From the NCBI GenBank assembly GCA_023453665.1, contig JAEXTA010000030.1:1-22974 (forward strand): DNA of 22,974 bases, given 5' to 3'. Positions 8,281 to 15,561 of this stretch are shown here, one piece after another. Position 1 is the stretch's first letter; each line of letters begins with the position of its first letter. The notes under the pieces are model-generated. The model was not told the origin of the DNA. It saw only the letters and a list, made by a program, of their open reading frames with translations, and did no database searches. Origin of the DNA: Bacteroidota bacterium. Lineage in GTDB: Bacteria > Bacteroidota > Ignavibacteria > Ignavibacteriales > Ignavibacteriaceae. The translations under genes were made by a program, and so were the position numbers.

Positions 8281-9129
8281 TCAGAATAAAGTGTAAACTA
8301 TTCCGATCTGTAAAGCTTCTTTAAGCTGGGTTTTTCTTGACTGACTTATTTCGTGAACGACTACAACTGCAAAGTTTACATTTATATATTCATTAACTTT
8401 TGCAGTAATAATATTATCCCATCTTACATCCCAAACATCTAGTTTATCAAAACGCGTAAATAATCTCAGGAAAGATGCGTACTGCATATTTTCCATAAAA
8501 TCAACTTTGGTTCCGGTAACTGATTCAAGACCGGTTTCAAATTTTAATTTTTCTATTTCATTCAGTGTCTCAGGATCATCTGAATACAATGCAGCAAAAT
8601 CATTTGCAAAAGTTTGTTGAATTGCAATTCCAAGACGTGATGAAAAACTTTCATTTGGTTCATATAAAAATCCAAGTGCTTCAGTAACATACCCCGGATC
8701 AAAAAGATTAACTATCTGAACAGCCGGTTCAACTTTATAATCATATCCTTTTGTAATCGCAGTTCTGACAGTTAATGCAAAATACGGATCAACTGCCCAC
8801 CCGATATGGCGGGATAAAACACTCTCAAAATAAATTTCGTTGTCGGTTGTTCTGTATCCAACGTCTTCAATATTAGTTCTTCCGTACGAAGCTTTTAATA
8901 AACTTTTCCATTTCCATGGCTGATCAAGATATGCAAGCCCGAGATTAGTGTAACCAACAAAAGCCAGTGCATTACTTCCGCCTTGTGTCCAGTTTTCAAA
9001 AGCAACCTGGCTCAGGTTCAGCCCAACAACTCCGTATGGATTCCAGCCTTCGACTAGAGTAGAATCATGCGGCTGAGAAAAAACATTAACCGAGATAAAC
9101 ATAAATACAATTAGTAATAACTTTTTCAT
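8281..9129 (-). CDS. DUF3078 outer-membrane beta-barrel protein
   Basis: The product has 282 residues and a signal peptide ending near VFSQ (residue 19). The mature part opens with the typical DUF3078 stretch GLNLSQVAFENWTQGGSNAL at about 37-56. It continues with alternating aromatic and polar residues, as in outer-membrane beta strands, ending in a strand with a terminal Phe (IGIVYTLF). The family is common in Bacteroidota and relatives; its function is unknown. The gene is transcribed alone, convergent with the amidase and divergent from thioredoxin. A GGAAT-like ribosome site precedes the ATG, and TAATTTTG (minus strand, 9152-9159) resembles the Bacteroidota -7 element. Confidence 0.88.
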   Translation of the reverse strand: MKKLLLIVFMFISVNVFSQPHDSTLVEGWNPYGVVGLNLSQVAFENWTQGGSNALAFVGYTNLGLAYLDQPWKWKSLLKASYGRTNIEDVGYRTTDNEIYFESVLSRHIGWAVDPYFALTVRTAITKGYDYKVEPAVQIVNLFDPGYVTEALGFLYEPNESFSSRLGIAIQQTFANDFAALYSDDPETLNEIEKLKFETGLESVTGTKVDFMENMQYASFLRLFTRFDKLDVWDVRWDNIITAKVNEYINVNFAVVVVHEISQSRKTQLKEALQIGIVYTLF

Positions 9130-9433
9130 TTTATTCCTTTCTGATTGATGACAAAATTAGTAGCTGGTCTGGATTCAATACTTTAATTGAATTAACGGAA
9201 TTTCGTCATTAAAAAACGAAATATATTGAGAACTGAATTATCCCTATAAACTAAGACTGAATCCTGCTGCAAATTTAGAATATGATAATTGAAAAAAAAA
9301 CTTTCATCAGTTTATTGATAAACTCCAAATATCTTCTGGTGTTCAATGAATTTGAATATTAAGGGATTCATACTATTTGAATCCTGTTTGAAAATTATTC
9401 ATCAAACTGTATGAAAAATTTAAAGGGAAAACA
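9130..9433. other. Divergent intergenic region with two dyads
   Basis: About 300 bp separate the divergent DUF3078 and thioredoxin genes, and no coding frame is supported. Two inverted repeats stand out: ATTTCGT/ACGAAAT at 9200-9222 with a 9-base loop, and AGTTTAT-TG-ATAAACT at 9309-9324, a compact 16-bp dyad that could be an operator. The long 5' region of thioredoxin may hold its promoter, but I cannot place one with confidence. Confidence 0.35.
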
Positions 9434-9769
9434 ATGAAATCTTATATCGAAGGAACTGATTCAAATTTTGAACAGGAAGTATTAAAGTCTGATATACCTG
9501 TTCTGGTGGATTTTTGGGCTCCGTGGTGCGGGCCATGCAGAATGATTGCCCCGATTGTAGAGGAAATTTCAAATGAATACCAGGGTAAACTTAAAGTTGT
9601 AAAAATGAACACTGATGAAAACCAGGCTACTGCAATACAATATGGAATTAGAAGTATTCCAACATTAGGAATATTTAAGAATGGAAAAGTTGTTGATGCT
9701 GTTATCGGTGCAGTACCCAAAAAACATTTAGTTGAAAAACTTACTCCACATATAGTATCAATTAACTAA
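9434..9769 (+). CDS. trxA: Thioredoxin
   Basis: The product is a 111-residue single-domain thioredoxin without a signal peptide, so cytoplasmic. The active site is W-C-G-P-C with Cys32 and Cys35. Asp26 (in LVDFWA) is the buried acid of the family, and Pro76 in SIPT is the cis-proline. Length and motifs are canonical. It reduces protein disulfides and is itself normally reduced by thioredoxin reductase. The ATG has an AAAGGGAAAA ribosome region upstream. It is a single-gene unit closed by a clear terminator at 9786-9819. Confidence 0.96.
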   Translation: MKSYIEGTDSNFEQEVLKSDIPVLVDFWAPWCGPCRMIAPIVEEISNEYQGKLKVVKMNTDENQATAIQYGIRSIPTLGIFKNGKVVDAVIGAVPKKHLVEKLTPHIVSIN

Positions 9770-9785
9770 CAGGTTAATTGACTTT

Positions 9786-9819
9786 AAAAAAAGCGCTGCA
9801 GATTTGCAGCGTTTTTTTT
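9786..9819. terminator. Bidirectional intrinsic terminator
   Basis: CGCTGCA (9794-9800) pairs with TGCAGCG (9805-9811) around a GATT loop. An A-run lies on the left and eight T on the right, so it can work for thioredoxin on the plus strand and for the convergent membrane-protein gene on the minus strand. Confidence 0.9.
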
Positions 9820-9833
9820 GCCTGAATCTGCTG

Positions 9834-10223
9834 TCAAATCTTCTGATTATTAAATCCTTTTCTTTTGCACCAGATAATCCCGGTAATTCCGTGGATTAAA
9901 AGATAGACCGGAATAACTAATGCAAGTATTACTAAACTTCCTATAAATATTTTTTCTCCGGTATAAAATAATTCATCAATAATAAATGTGATTATTATTG
10001 TGATGGATGTAGCAATAATTGAACGCTTGCCTACTTCATACGATGCACACCAGAATTTATCTTCTATATCAATTTCCATCCTTTCAAGGATAAATGGACG
10101 AAGTGTAAACAGAGCAAGAAGGAAAACAAAATCAGGATCAACAAGGAATATCAAAAGTATAATTATCAGCCCGAAAATTATTTCAGTTAAGTACGCAGCG
10201 AAAAGATTTTTGTATCTCATCAT
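9834..10223 (-). CDS. Small multi-pass membrane protein, unknown
   Basis: The product is a 129-residue very hydrophobic protein with probable membrane spans at about 9-27, 30-43, 68-85 and 92-115. A short charged loop with ERMEIDIEDKFWC lies between, and the C-terminus is basic (WCKRKGFNNQKI). I do not recognise a family. An AGGTGAG ribosome-like sequence abuts the first ATG and lies 3 bases before a second in-frame ATG, so the true start may be either. It is convergent with thioredoxin, shares its terminator, and is divergent from the KefB-like antiporter gene. Confidence 0.65.
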   Translation of the reverse strand: MMRYKNLFAAYLTEIIFGLIIILLIFLVDPDFVFLLALFTLRPFILERMEIDIEDKFWCASYEVGKRSIIATSITIIITFIIDELFYTGEKIFIGSLVILALVIPVYLLIHGITGIIWCKRKGFNNQKI

Positions 10224-10433
10224 CTCACCTGAATCATACCGTTATTAACTGTTTGTTAAGTTAGAAGAATATTGAGCTGAATACAACCTCGGGATATAAG
10301 TTTCGGTTGCTGTTTGTCAAGTATGAACAATTACAACATAATCGGTTAAACTTTGGTAAAAATCGGGTCAACCAATTTTTTTATATATTGAATTCAAAAT
10401 TTCTTCTTCTCATATAATTATAAATACTATTCA

Positions 10434-12407
10434 ATGCCTGAATACGGAATAATAAAAGATATCGTCATCATTCTTCTCGTTTCAATTCCCATAATTTTTT
10501 TATTTAAAAAACTTAACATCCCCGGTATAGTTGGTTTTCTTATTGCCGGTGTGATAATAGGTCCCTTCGGCTTCAGATTAATTTCAGAAGTTGAACGTAT
10601 AAACATCATGGCTGAGATAGGGGTTATTCTTCTGCTGTTTACAATCGGGCTCGAAGTATCATTCGGTAAACTGATGAAGATGAAAAAATTATTGATTATA
10701 GCTGGCGGACTCCAACTTTCAATAACTATTAGTATAGCTGCATTCCTTCTCTATGTGATTGGGTTGACTGCAGTAACAAGTATATTCGGGGGAATGTTAG
10801 TCAGCCTTTCAAGCACTGCAATTGTATTAAAGATATTAACAGATCGGGGCGAACTTGAAGCACCTCATGGAAGACTTGCATTAAGTATTCTGATCTTTCA
10901 GGATCTGGCTGTTGTTCCGCTATTTATTTTTCTTCCCATACTTGGTGGTAAAACAGGTACGTCATATTCAGATATTTTTCTTCAAATTGTTTTTGCTTTT
11001 GCTGCCGTAGGTATAATTCTAGTCCTTGCAAAATTTTTAATGCCGAAACTACTTTACCAGCTTGCCCGGTTAAGAATCAGAGAAGCTTTTACAGTGGGGA
11101 CTATCCTGATGCTTTTAGGAACAGCTTATCTAACGCATAGTGCCGGACTTTCCTTTGCTCTTGGGGCGTTTATTGCCGGAATAATTTTATCGGAATCAGA
11201 GTTCAGTCCCCAGGTTGTTGCCGATATAATTCCATTCAAAGATGTATTTAACAGTATATTTTTCGTTTCAGTTGGCCTGCTTCTGAATATCAACTATGTA
11301 TTAGTTTATCCGGTAACATTTATTGTAACTGTAGTCTGTGTAATACTGCTGAAAGCGTTGATCATAGTTATAATTATAAAGGCAATTAAATATCCGCTAA
11401 GAGTTGCTGTATTGACAGCTGTTGCACTGGCGCAAATTGGTGAATTCTCCTTTGTACTTGTTCAATCGGGAATGAAGTATGAATTATTAACCCCGGATCT
11501 TTATAATGCTTTTATAGCTTCATCCATATTTACGATGATGTTAACCCCGCTCTTTATTACAATTGCACCAAAGCTGGCAATCAAATCAAGCACATTCGAA
11601 ACCGTTAAGCCGGATAAGTTCGGAACTAATAATGAGATACTTAAAGATCATGTTATAATTGTAGGCTTCGGTTTAAACGGAAGAAACCTCGCACGCGTGT
11701 TAAGAGAAACAGGAATAAAATATATTGTGATTGAACTTAATCCCGATACTGTAAAAACTGAACGCTCTGCAGGTGAAAGAATTATTTACGGTGATATTAA
11801 TAAAGAAGAAATTCTGCACCATGCTTTTATTACTGATGCAAAAACAATTGTGTTCGCTATTTCCGATCCTGAATCATCAAGACGCGGATTGCAGCATGCA
11901 AAGAGATTAAATCCGAACATCTATTCCATTGTAAGAACCCGTTACACATATGAAACAGATGGTCTTATGAAAATGAAAGCCGATGAAGTAATACCAGAAG
12001 AGTTTGAAACTTCACTCCATATATTCAGCAAAGTATTGGAACGATATCATATACCGTTAAATGTTATAATGAAACAGGTAGCCATACTAAGAGGTGAATG
12101 TTATGCTCTTATGAGAAAGGAAGAGCCGGGCGCTGGTACGTTTGTACATTTGAATGAAATACTAGCCGCAGGATTAACTGAAACATTTTATGTTGATAAT
12201 AATAATCCTCATATAAGTAAATCATTGGCAGAAATAAATTTGCGTGCTATTACCGATGCAACAATAATTGCAATTGTGAGGAGATCAACAACAATTTCAA
12301 ATCCGCCTGGTAAAGAAGTTATAAGTGCTGCAGATACGCTTGTAATCACAGGTACGCACCAGGCAGTTGATAAAGCCATTGATTTTTTAAATGGCGGGTT
12401 GAATTAA
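10434..12407 (+). CDS. KefB-like cation:proton antiporter (CPA2) with RCK domains
   Basis: The product has 657 residues. Residues about 5-385 form the CPA2 sodium/hydrogen-exchanger membrane domain with about 12 spans. It contains IGLEVSF (71-77), SLSSTAIV (124-131) and FQDLAVVP, with Gln156-Asp157 at the ion-coupling site. The QD pair fits K+-selective KefB/KefC-type members rather than the DD of Na+ antiporters. A cytoplasmic TrkA-N (RCK) domain at about 405-520 has the nucleotide-binding motif GFGLNG (411-416) and acidic Glu434. A TrkA-C domain spans about 575-650. The likely role is potassium efflux coupled to proton entry, gated by nucleotide. No Kef ancillary subunit is nearby, so glutathione-style gating is not supported. 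The gene stands alone, without a clear ribosome site. Confidence 0.93.
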   Translation: MPEYGIIKDIVIILLVSIPIIFLFKKLNIPGIVGFLIAGVIIGPFGFRLISEVERINIMAEIGVILLLFTIGLEVSFGKLMKMKKLLIIAGGLQLSITISIAAFLLYVIGLTAVTSIFGGMLVSLSSTAIVLKILTDRGELEAPHGRLALSILIFQDLAVVPLFIFLPILGGKTGTSYSDIFLQIVFAFAAVGIILVLAKFLMPKLLYQLARLRIREAFTVGTILMLLGTAYLTHSAGLSFALGAFIAGIILSESEFSPQVVADIIPFKDVFNSIFFVSVGLLLNINYVLVYPVTFIVTVVCVILLKALIIVIIIKAIKYPLRVAVLTAVALAQIGEFSFVLVQSGMKYELLTPDLYNAFIASSIFTMMLTPLFITIAPKLAIKSSTFETVKPDKFGTNNEILKDHVIIVGFGLNGRNLARVLRETGIKYIVIELNPDTVKTERSAGERIIYGDINKEEILHHAFITDAKTIVFAISDPESSRRGLQHAKRLNPNIYSIVRTRYTYETDGLMKMKADEVIPEEFETSLHIFSKVLERYHIPLNVIMKQVAILRGECYALMRKEEPGAGTFVHLNEILAAGLTETFYVDNNNPHISKSLAEINLRAITDATIIAIVRRSTTISNPPGKEVISAADTLVITGTHQAVDKAIDFLNGGLN

Positions 12408-12566
12408 ACTGTGCCGGCAATCCTTACATCATCCCAATGATCATTCTTTTAAAACCTGTCAGTAATTAAACTTGTCCCGTGAAATGAAATAATTTAATTT
12501 TAAGCAGACATTCTTTACAGGTTTCATAATCGTTTAAAAAATAACAGGGAAAGTTAAACTTTAGAG

Positions 12567-13718
12567 ATGCTGACTTACTCACTTAGATGCGGACATTCAA
12601 ACTCAGAAACTTATTACAAAGAAATTCGGATTTTTACTGAAGTTGTATCAGCGCAATCCAACACTACAATCAAACCTCTGGTTGATGAGTTTATCTCATT
12701 TCTTAAAAATTATAATCTTGAAGAAGTACGCGAATACGAAGAATATCTTCTTGAACTGATAAGCTTTGGTGTATTATGGAAAACTTATTCTGAAACTGCG
12801 CTTGCTTCACAGACCGGTCCTTTTATTACCCTTTCAAAAATGGCTGAATGGCGGAAAAAACATCAGCGAATTAAACCATATATCGATTTAGCGCGTGGAG
12901 TTTTAACAACTCTTTTTCTGATGCGTAAAAGTCCAGTGATAAAACAACAACAAGTACCAACTCTAAAACAAATTGATGATGTATGTAAATGGTTTGAAGC
13001 AACCGGCGAATTCAGAGAACAGGCATTACGTTTTGTAAGATGGCGTGCATTCTGGGGAACAAAAAATAAGGAGGAGTTGACTCAAATATTTTCTGCAATT
13101 GACGAATTCACACAGTGGTTTATTAATGAAACAGAAAAACAGTTAGGGCATTATACTTCTAATGTCGATGATTTCCTTTCCTCCAGACAAAAATATTACC
13201 GATGGCGTGAAGACAGAATTCAATGCACAAGATCGCGTGCCGAATATCATTTAAATATGGTCGGGGCCGAATTAATGAACCGCGCTTTCAGAAGTGAGTT
13301 TAAAAAAACAGAAATAAAAGTTGTGCTTGTTCCGGGCTGTATGCGTAGCAATATTAAAGAATGTAAAGCAACAAGAGTGAAAGAGGGATTGATCTGTGAA
13401 GGATGTGATGTTTCGTGCAATGTAAATCAACTAAGAGAAATGGGATTAAAAAATGAAGGCGATAAAAAATTTGATGTTTATATAATTCCACACGCATCCG
13501 ATCTTACTTTATGGTCTCCGCAGCCCGGAAGACCTAAACTCGGAGTTATTGCTTCAGCCTGTGTAACAACGCTTGTAGAAGGTGGATGGGAATTAAAAAG
13601 ATATGATGTTCCGGCACAATGTGTTCTTTTAGACAACAGCGGCTGTAAAAAACATTGGCACAGTGAAGGCATTCCAACTAAGTTTAACATCAGGGAATTA
13701 AAAAGAATTTTAAACTAA
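12567..13718 (+). CDS. DUF116 cysteine-rich protein
   Basis: The product has 383 residues. The N-terminal half (about 30-215) is mostly helical, with many Trp, Arg and Lys. From about 250 it matches the DUF116 pattern: KVVLVPGCMR, then C-x7-C-x10-C-x2-C-x3-C at Cys258, 266, 277, 280 and 284. It continues with DVYIIPHASD, GVIASACV and Cys332, 352 and 360. There are 11 cysteines in total, mostly in the C-terminal half, which suggests a metal or iron-sulfur site; that is inference. No signal peptide or membrane span is seen, so it is probably cytoplasmic. The family function is unknown. It is a single gene between the antiporter and the DUF4097 gene, with no strong ribosome site, so the start is the longest-frame choice. 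Confidence 0.82.
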   Translation: MLTYSLRCGHSNSETYYKEIRIFTEVVSAQSNTTIKPLVDEFISFLKNYNLEEVREYEEYLLELISFGVLWKTYSETALASQTGPFITLSKMAEWRKKHQRIKPYIDLARGVLTTLFLMRKSPVIKQQQVPTLKQIDDVCKWFEATGEFREQALRFVRWRAFWGTKNKEELTQIFSAIDEFTQWFINETEKQLGHYTSNVDDFLSSRQKYYRWREDRIQCTRSRAEYHLNMVGAELMNRAFRSEFKKTEIKVVLVPGCMRSNIKECKATRVKEGLICEGCDVSCNVNQLREMGLKNEGDKKFDVYIIPHASDLTLWSPQPGRPKLGVIASACVTTLVEGGWELKRYDVPAQCVLLDNSGCKKHWHSEGIPTKFNIRELKRILN

Positions 13719-13948
13719 TAAATTCAAAACCCGGTATTATTTTCTACAAAAACTTCAATTATACTTCCTGTTCTTCACCATAATAGAACCGTTCAAATAA
13801 TCATCATACCGTATATAAAAGTTTCATCGACTATTTATTTAAATCTCATTTTATTTGCACAAGTCAAAATGCTTAATTGAAAATTTAACAATCAAAAGAT
13901 AGTAACCTTTTTCTTATTTCAGGGTCTAATGAGAAAACAGGAGAACAA

Positions 13949-14887
13949 ATGAAAAATCCAAATATTTTATTCAGAACAATTTTCGCTCTTACTTTCCTTT
14001 TCACGTCAACAGTTTTCGGCGCTTGCAGAATTGAAAACAGTTATGCAGGTGACGATAATTTAAAAACCCTTCACGAAAAATCATTTACAATATCATCCGG
14101 TAAAAATCTTAAGCTTGAAGCTGCTTCAGGGGATGTAATGATTCTTACCTGGGATAAAAATGAAGTATATGTAAAAGTACTCGGTAATGATAAAGCTGAA
14201 GAGAAAATCGATTTTAAATTCAGCGGTAACAGTGATGAAGTAGAAATACTTGCAAAAAAAGAAGGATCTGTGTTTAACTGGTTCTCGAGCGGTATAAAAC
14301 TAAAGTTTGAAATAAAAGTTCCTGCAAGTTTTAATACTAAAGTATCAACCGCGGGTGGTGATATAAGGTTGGCAGATGTTAAAGGTAATAACAATTTAAA
14401 AACATCCGGCGGAGATGTTTGGGTAAAAAACACTGCCGGTGACCTGAATCTTTCTACATCCGGCGGTGACATAAATCTTGATAAGACCAATGGTGAAATG
14501 AGTATATCAACATCCGGCGGCGATATTATGTGCAAAGATTTTTCAGGCAGTCTTGATGCTTCAACATCCGGCGGCGATATAAAATTATTCTCGGCAAATG
14601 CTAAAGTATCAGCATCAACATCCGGCGGTGATATTACATTTGAATATAACGGCTCAAACCAGGGAATTGAATTGACGACATCAGGCGGTGATATACATTT
14701 GAAAGTTCCATCTGATTTTAATGCATCGGCTAAATTATATACTTCGGGCGGCGATATTGAATGTGGATTGACTTCAAATAATGTTAAGAAAATAAGTTCT
14801 ACAAAATTTGAAGCCGACCTGAACAGCGGCGGCAATCCATTGGTATGTAAAACATCGGGCGGCGATATAGTGGTATCAAAAAAATAA
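13949..14887 (+). CDS. DUF4097-type secreted protein with TSGGDI repeats
   Basis: The product has 312 residues and an N-terminal signal sequence ending around FGA (residues 23-25); Cys26 is not in a good lipobox. Residues about 45-130 are a non-repeated beta-rich lead-in. From 136 on there are nine GGD motifs, at G136, 154, 172, 190, 208, 226, 246, 267 and 304. The first five intervals are exactly 18 residues, then 20, 21 and 37. Most copies read TSGGDI. Such regular short repeats fit a beta-solenoid, one rung per repeat, as in the DUF4097 / putative adhesin family. The function is unknown, probably surface or periplasmic. A clear AGGAG ribosome site lies 5 bases before the ATG, and a terminator follows at 14913-14960. 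Confidence 0.88.
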   Translation: MKNPNILFRTIFALTFLFTSTVFGACRIENSYAGDDNLKTLHEKSFTISSGKNLKLEAASGDVMILTWDKNEVYVKVLGNDKAEEKIDFKFSGNSDEVEILAKKEGSVFNWFSSGIKLKFEIKVPASFNTKVSTAGGDIRLADVKGNNNLKTSGGDVWVKNTAGDLNLSTSGGDINLDKTNGEMSISTSGGDIMCKDFSGSLDASTSGGDIKLFSANAKVSASTSGGDITFEYNGSNQGIELTTSGGDIHLKVPSDFNASAKLYTSGGDIECGLTSNNVKKISSTKFEADLNSGGNPLVCKTSGGDIVVSKK

Positions 14888-14912
14888 AGTTTGAGAATCG
14901 CATCTCATCTCC

Positions 14913-14961
14913 AAGGCGCATTCTGAATTTCCGAAAGGTTAATGAAGAGTGCGCTTTTTTT
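14913..14961 (+). terminator. Intrinsic terminator after the DUF4097 gene
   Basis: A 12-bp stem (14913-14924 with 14946-14957, two G-T wobbles) encloses a 21-base loop and runs into a T-tract at 14955-14961. It closes the DUF4097 transcript. Confidence 0.8.
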
Positions 14962-14991
14962 ATTCTCTTCTTTAACTATTCTTCAATATCC

Positions 14992-15022
14992 TTGTATTAA
15001 TAATTTCAGTTCAATAGTTTTG
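14992..15022 (+). promoter_or_regulatory. Candidate promoter for the TPM-domain gene
   Basis: TTGTAT (14992-14997), a 17-base spacer, then TAGTTT extending to TAGTTTTG (15015-15022). This fits a weak sigma-70 promoter and also the Bacteroidota TAnnTTTG element. It would start RNA about 15 bases before the TPM gene, just after the previous terminator. Confidence 0.3.
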
Positions 15023-15042
15023 CTAAAAGATAATATCTGATT

Positions 15043-15501
15043 ATGAAGAAAAAACTTTTATATGAATTTATGGATGACGACGACCTGCTGAGAATAACAA
15101 AAGCAGTCCGTATAGTTGAAAGCACCACCGAAGGCGAGATATGTGTAAGTATAAAAGAAAAAAAATCCGTCTTTGACGGCAACAAATCAATCAGAGAACT
15201 TGCTGAAAAAGAATTTTTCAAACAGGGTGTGAACGAAACAAAATTCGGTACCGGGATACTAATCTACCTGATATTAAAGGAGAGGCAATTTTATATTCTG
15301 GGCGATAAGGGAATAAATGAAAAAGTAAATCCCGATACCTGGGATTCAATTAAAAATAAGATGCAGGAATTTTTTCTTCATGGGGAATTCGGCAATGGAA
15401 TAAAGCATGCAGTTGATGAGGTTGGAAAAATATTAAGCACCCACTTCCCCATCAAACCAGATGACAAAAACGAATTAAGCGACGCTGTACGGCTTAATTA
15501 A
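15043..15501 (+). CDS. TPM-domain protein (TLP18.3/Psb32/MOLO-1 fold)
   Basis: The product has 152 residues with one TPM domain. Features include an N-terminal amphipathic segment (DDLLRITKAVRIVEST), the EGEICVSI strand at about 30-37, a helix with REL-EKEFFKQGV, then GTGILIYLILKERQFYILGD (75-94) and NEKVNPDTW. There is no signal peptide or membrane span, so this is the soluble, stand-alone version; many relatives are secreted or membrane anchored. The TPM fold occurs in a plant photosystem-repair phosphatase and in bacterial proteins of unclear activity, so no reaction is assigned. It lies between the DUF4097 terminator and the beta-helix gene. Confidence 0.82.
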   Translation: MKKKLLYEFMDDDDLLRITKAVRIVESTTEGEICVSIKEKKSVFDGNKSIRELAEKEFFKQGVNETKFGTGILIYLILKERQFYILGDKGINEKVNPDTWDSIKNKMQEFFLHGEFGNGIKHAVDEVGKILSTHFPIKPDDKNELSDAVRLN

Positions 15502-15561
15502 AATATTTATCATATAAATAAACCTATTCTCACTTAAAATTTTTTTATTACTGAGGTAACT

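Noticed and set aside
12452..12524. AAACCTGT/ACAGGTTT inverted repeat upstream of the DUF116 gene
   Set aside because: The arms are 57 bases apart, with no T-run and no other sign of an element; chance is likely in an AT-rich gap.
14071..14835. Long antisense frame (254 codons, minus strand) with an ISPPDV repeat
   Set aside because: It is the exact mirror of the TSGGDI repeat; the repeat lacks stops in that frame. The sense gene has a signal peptide, ribosome site and terminator, and the antisense frame has none.
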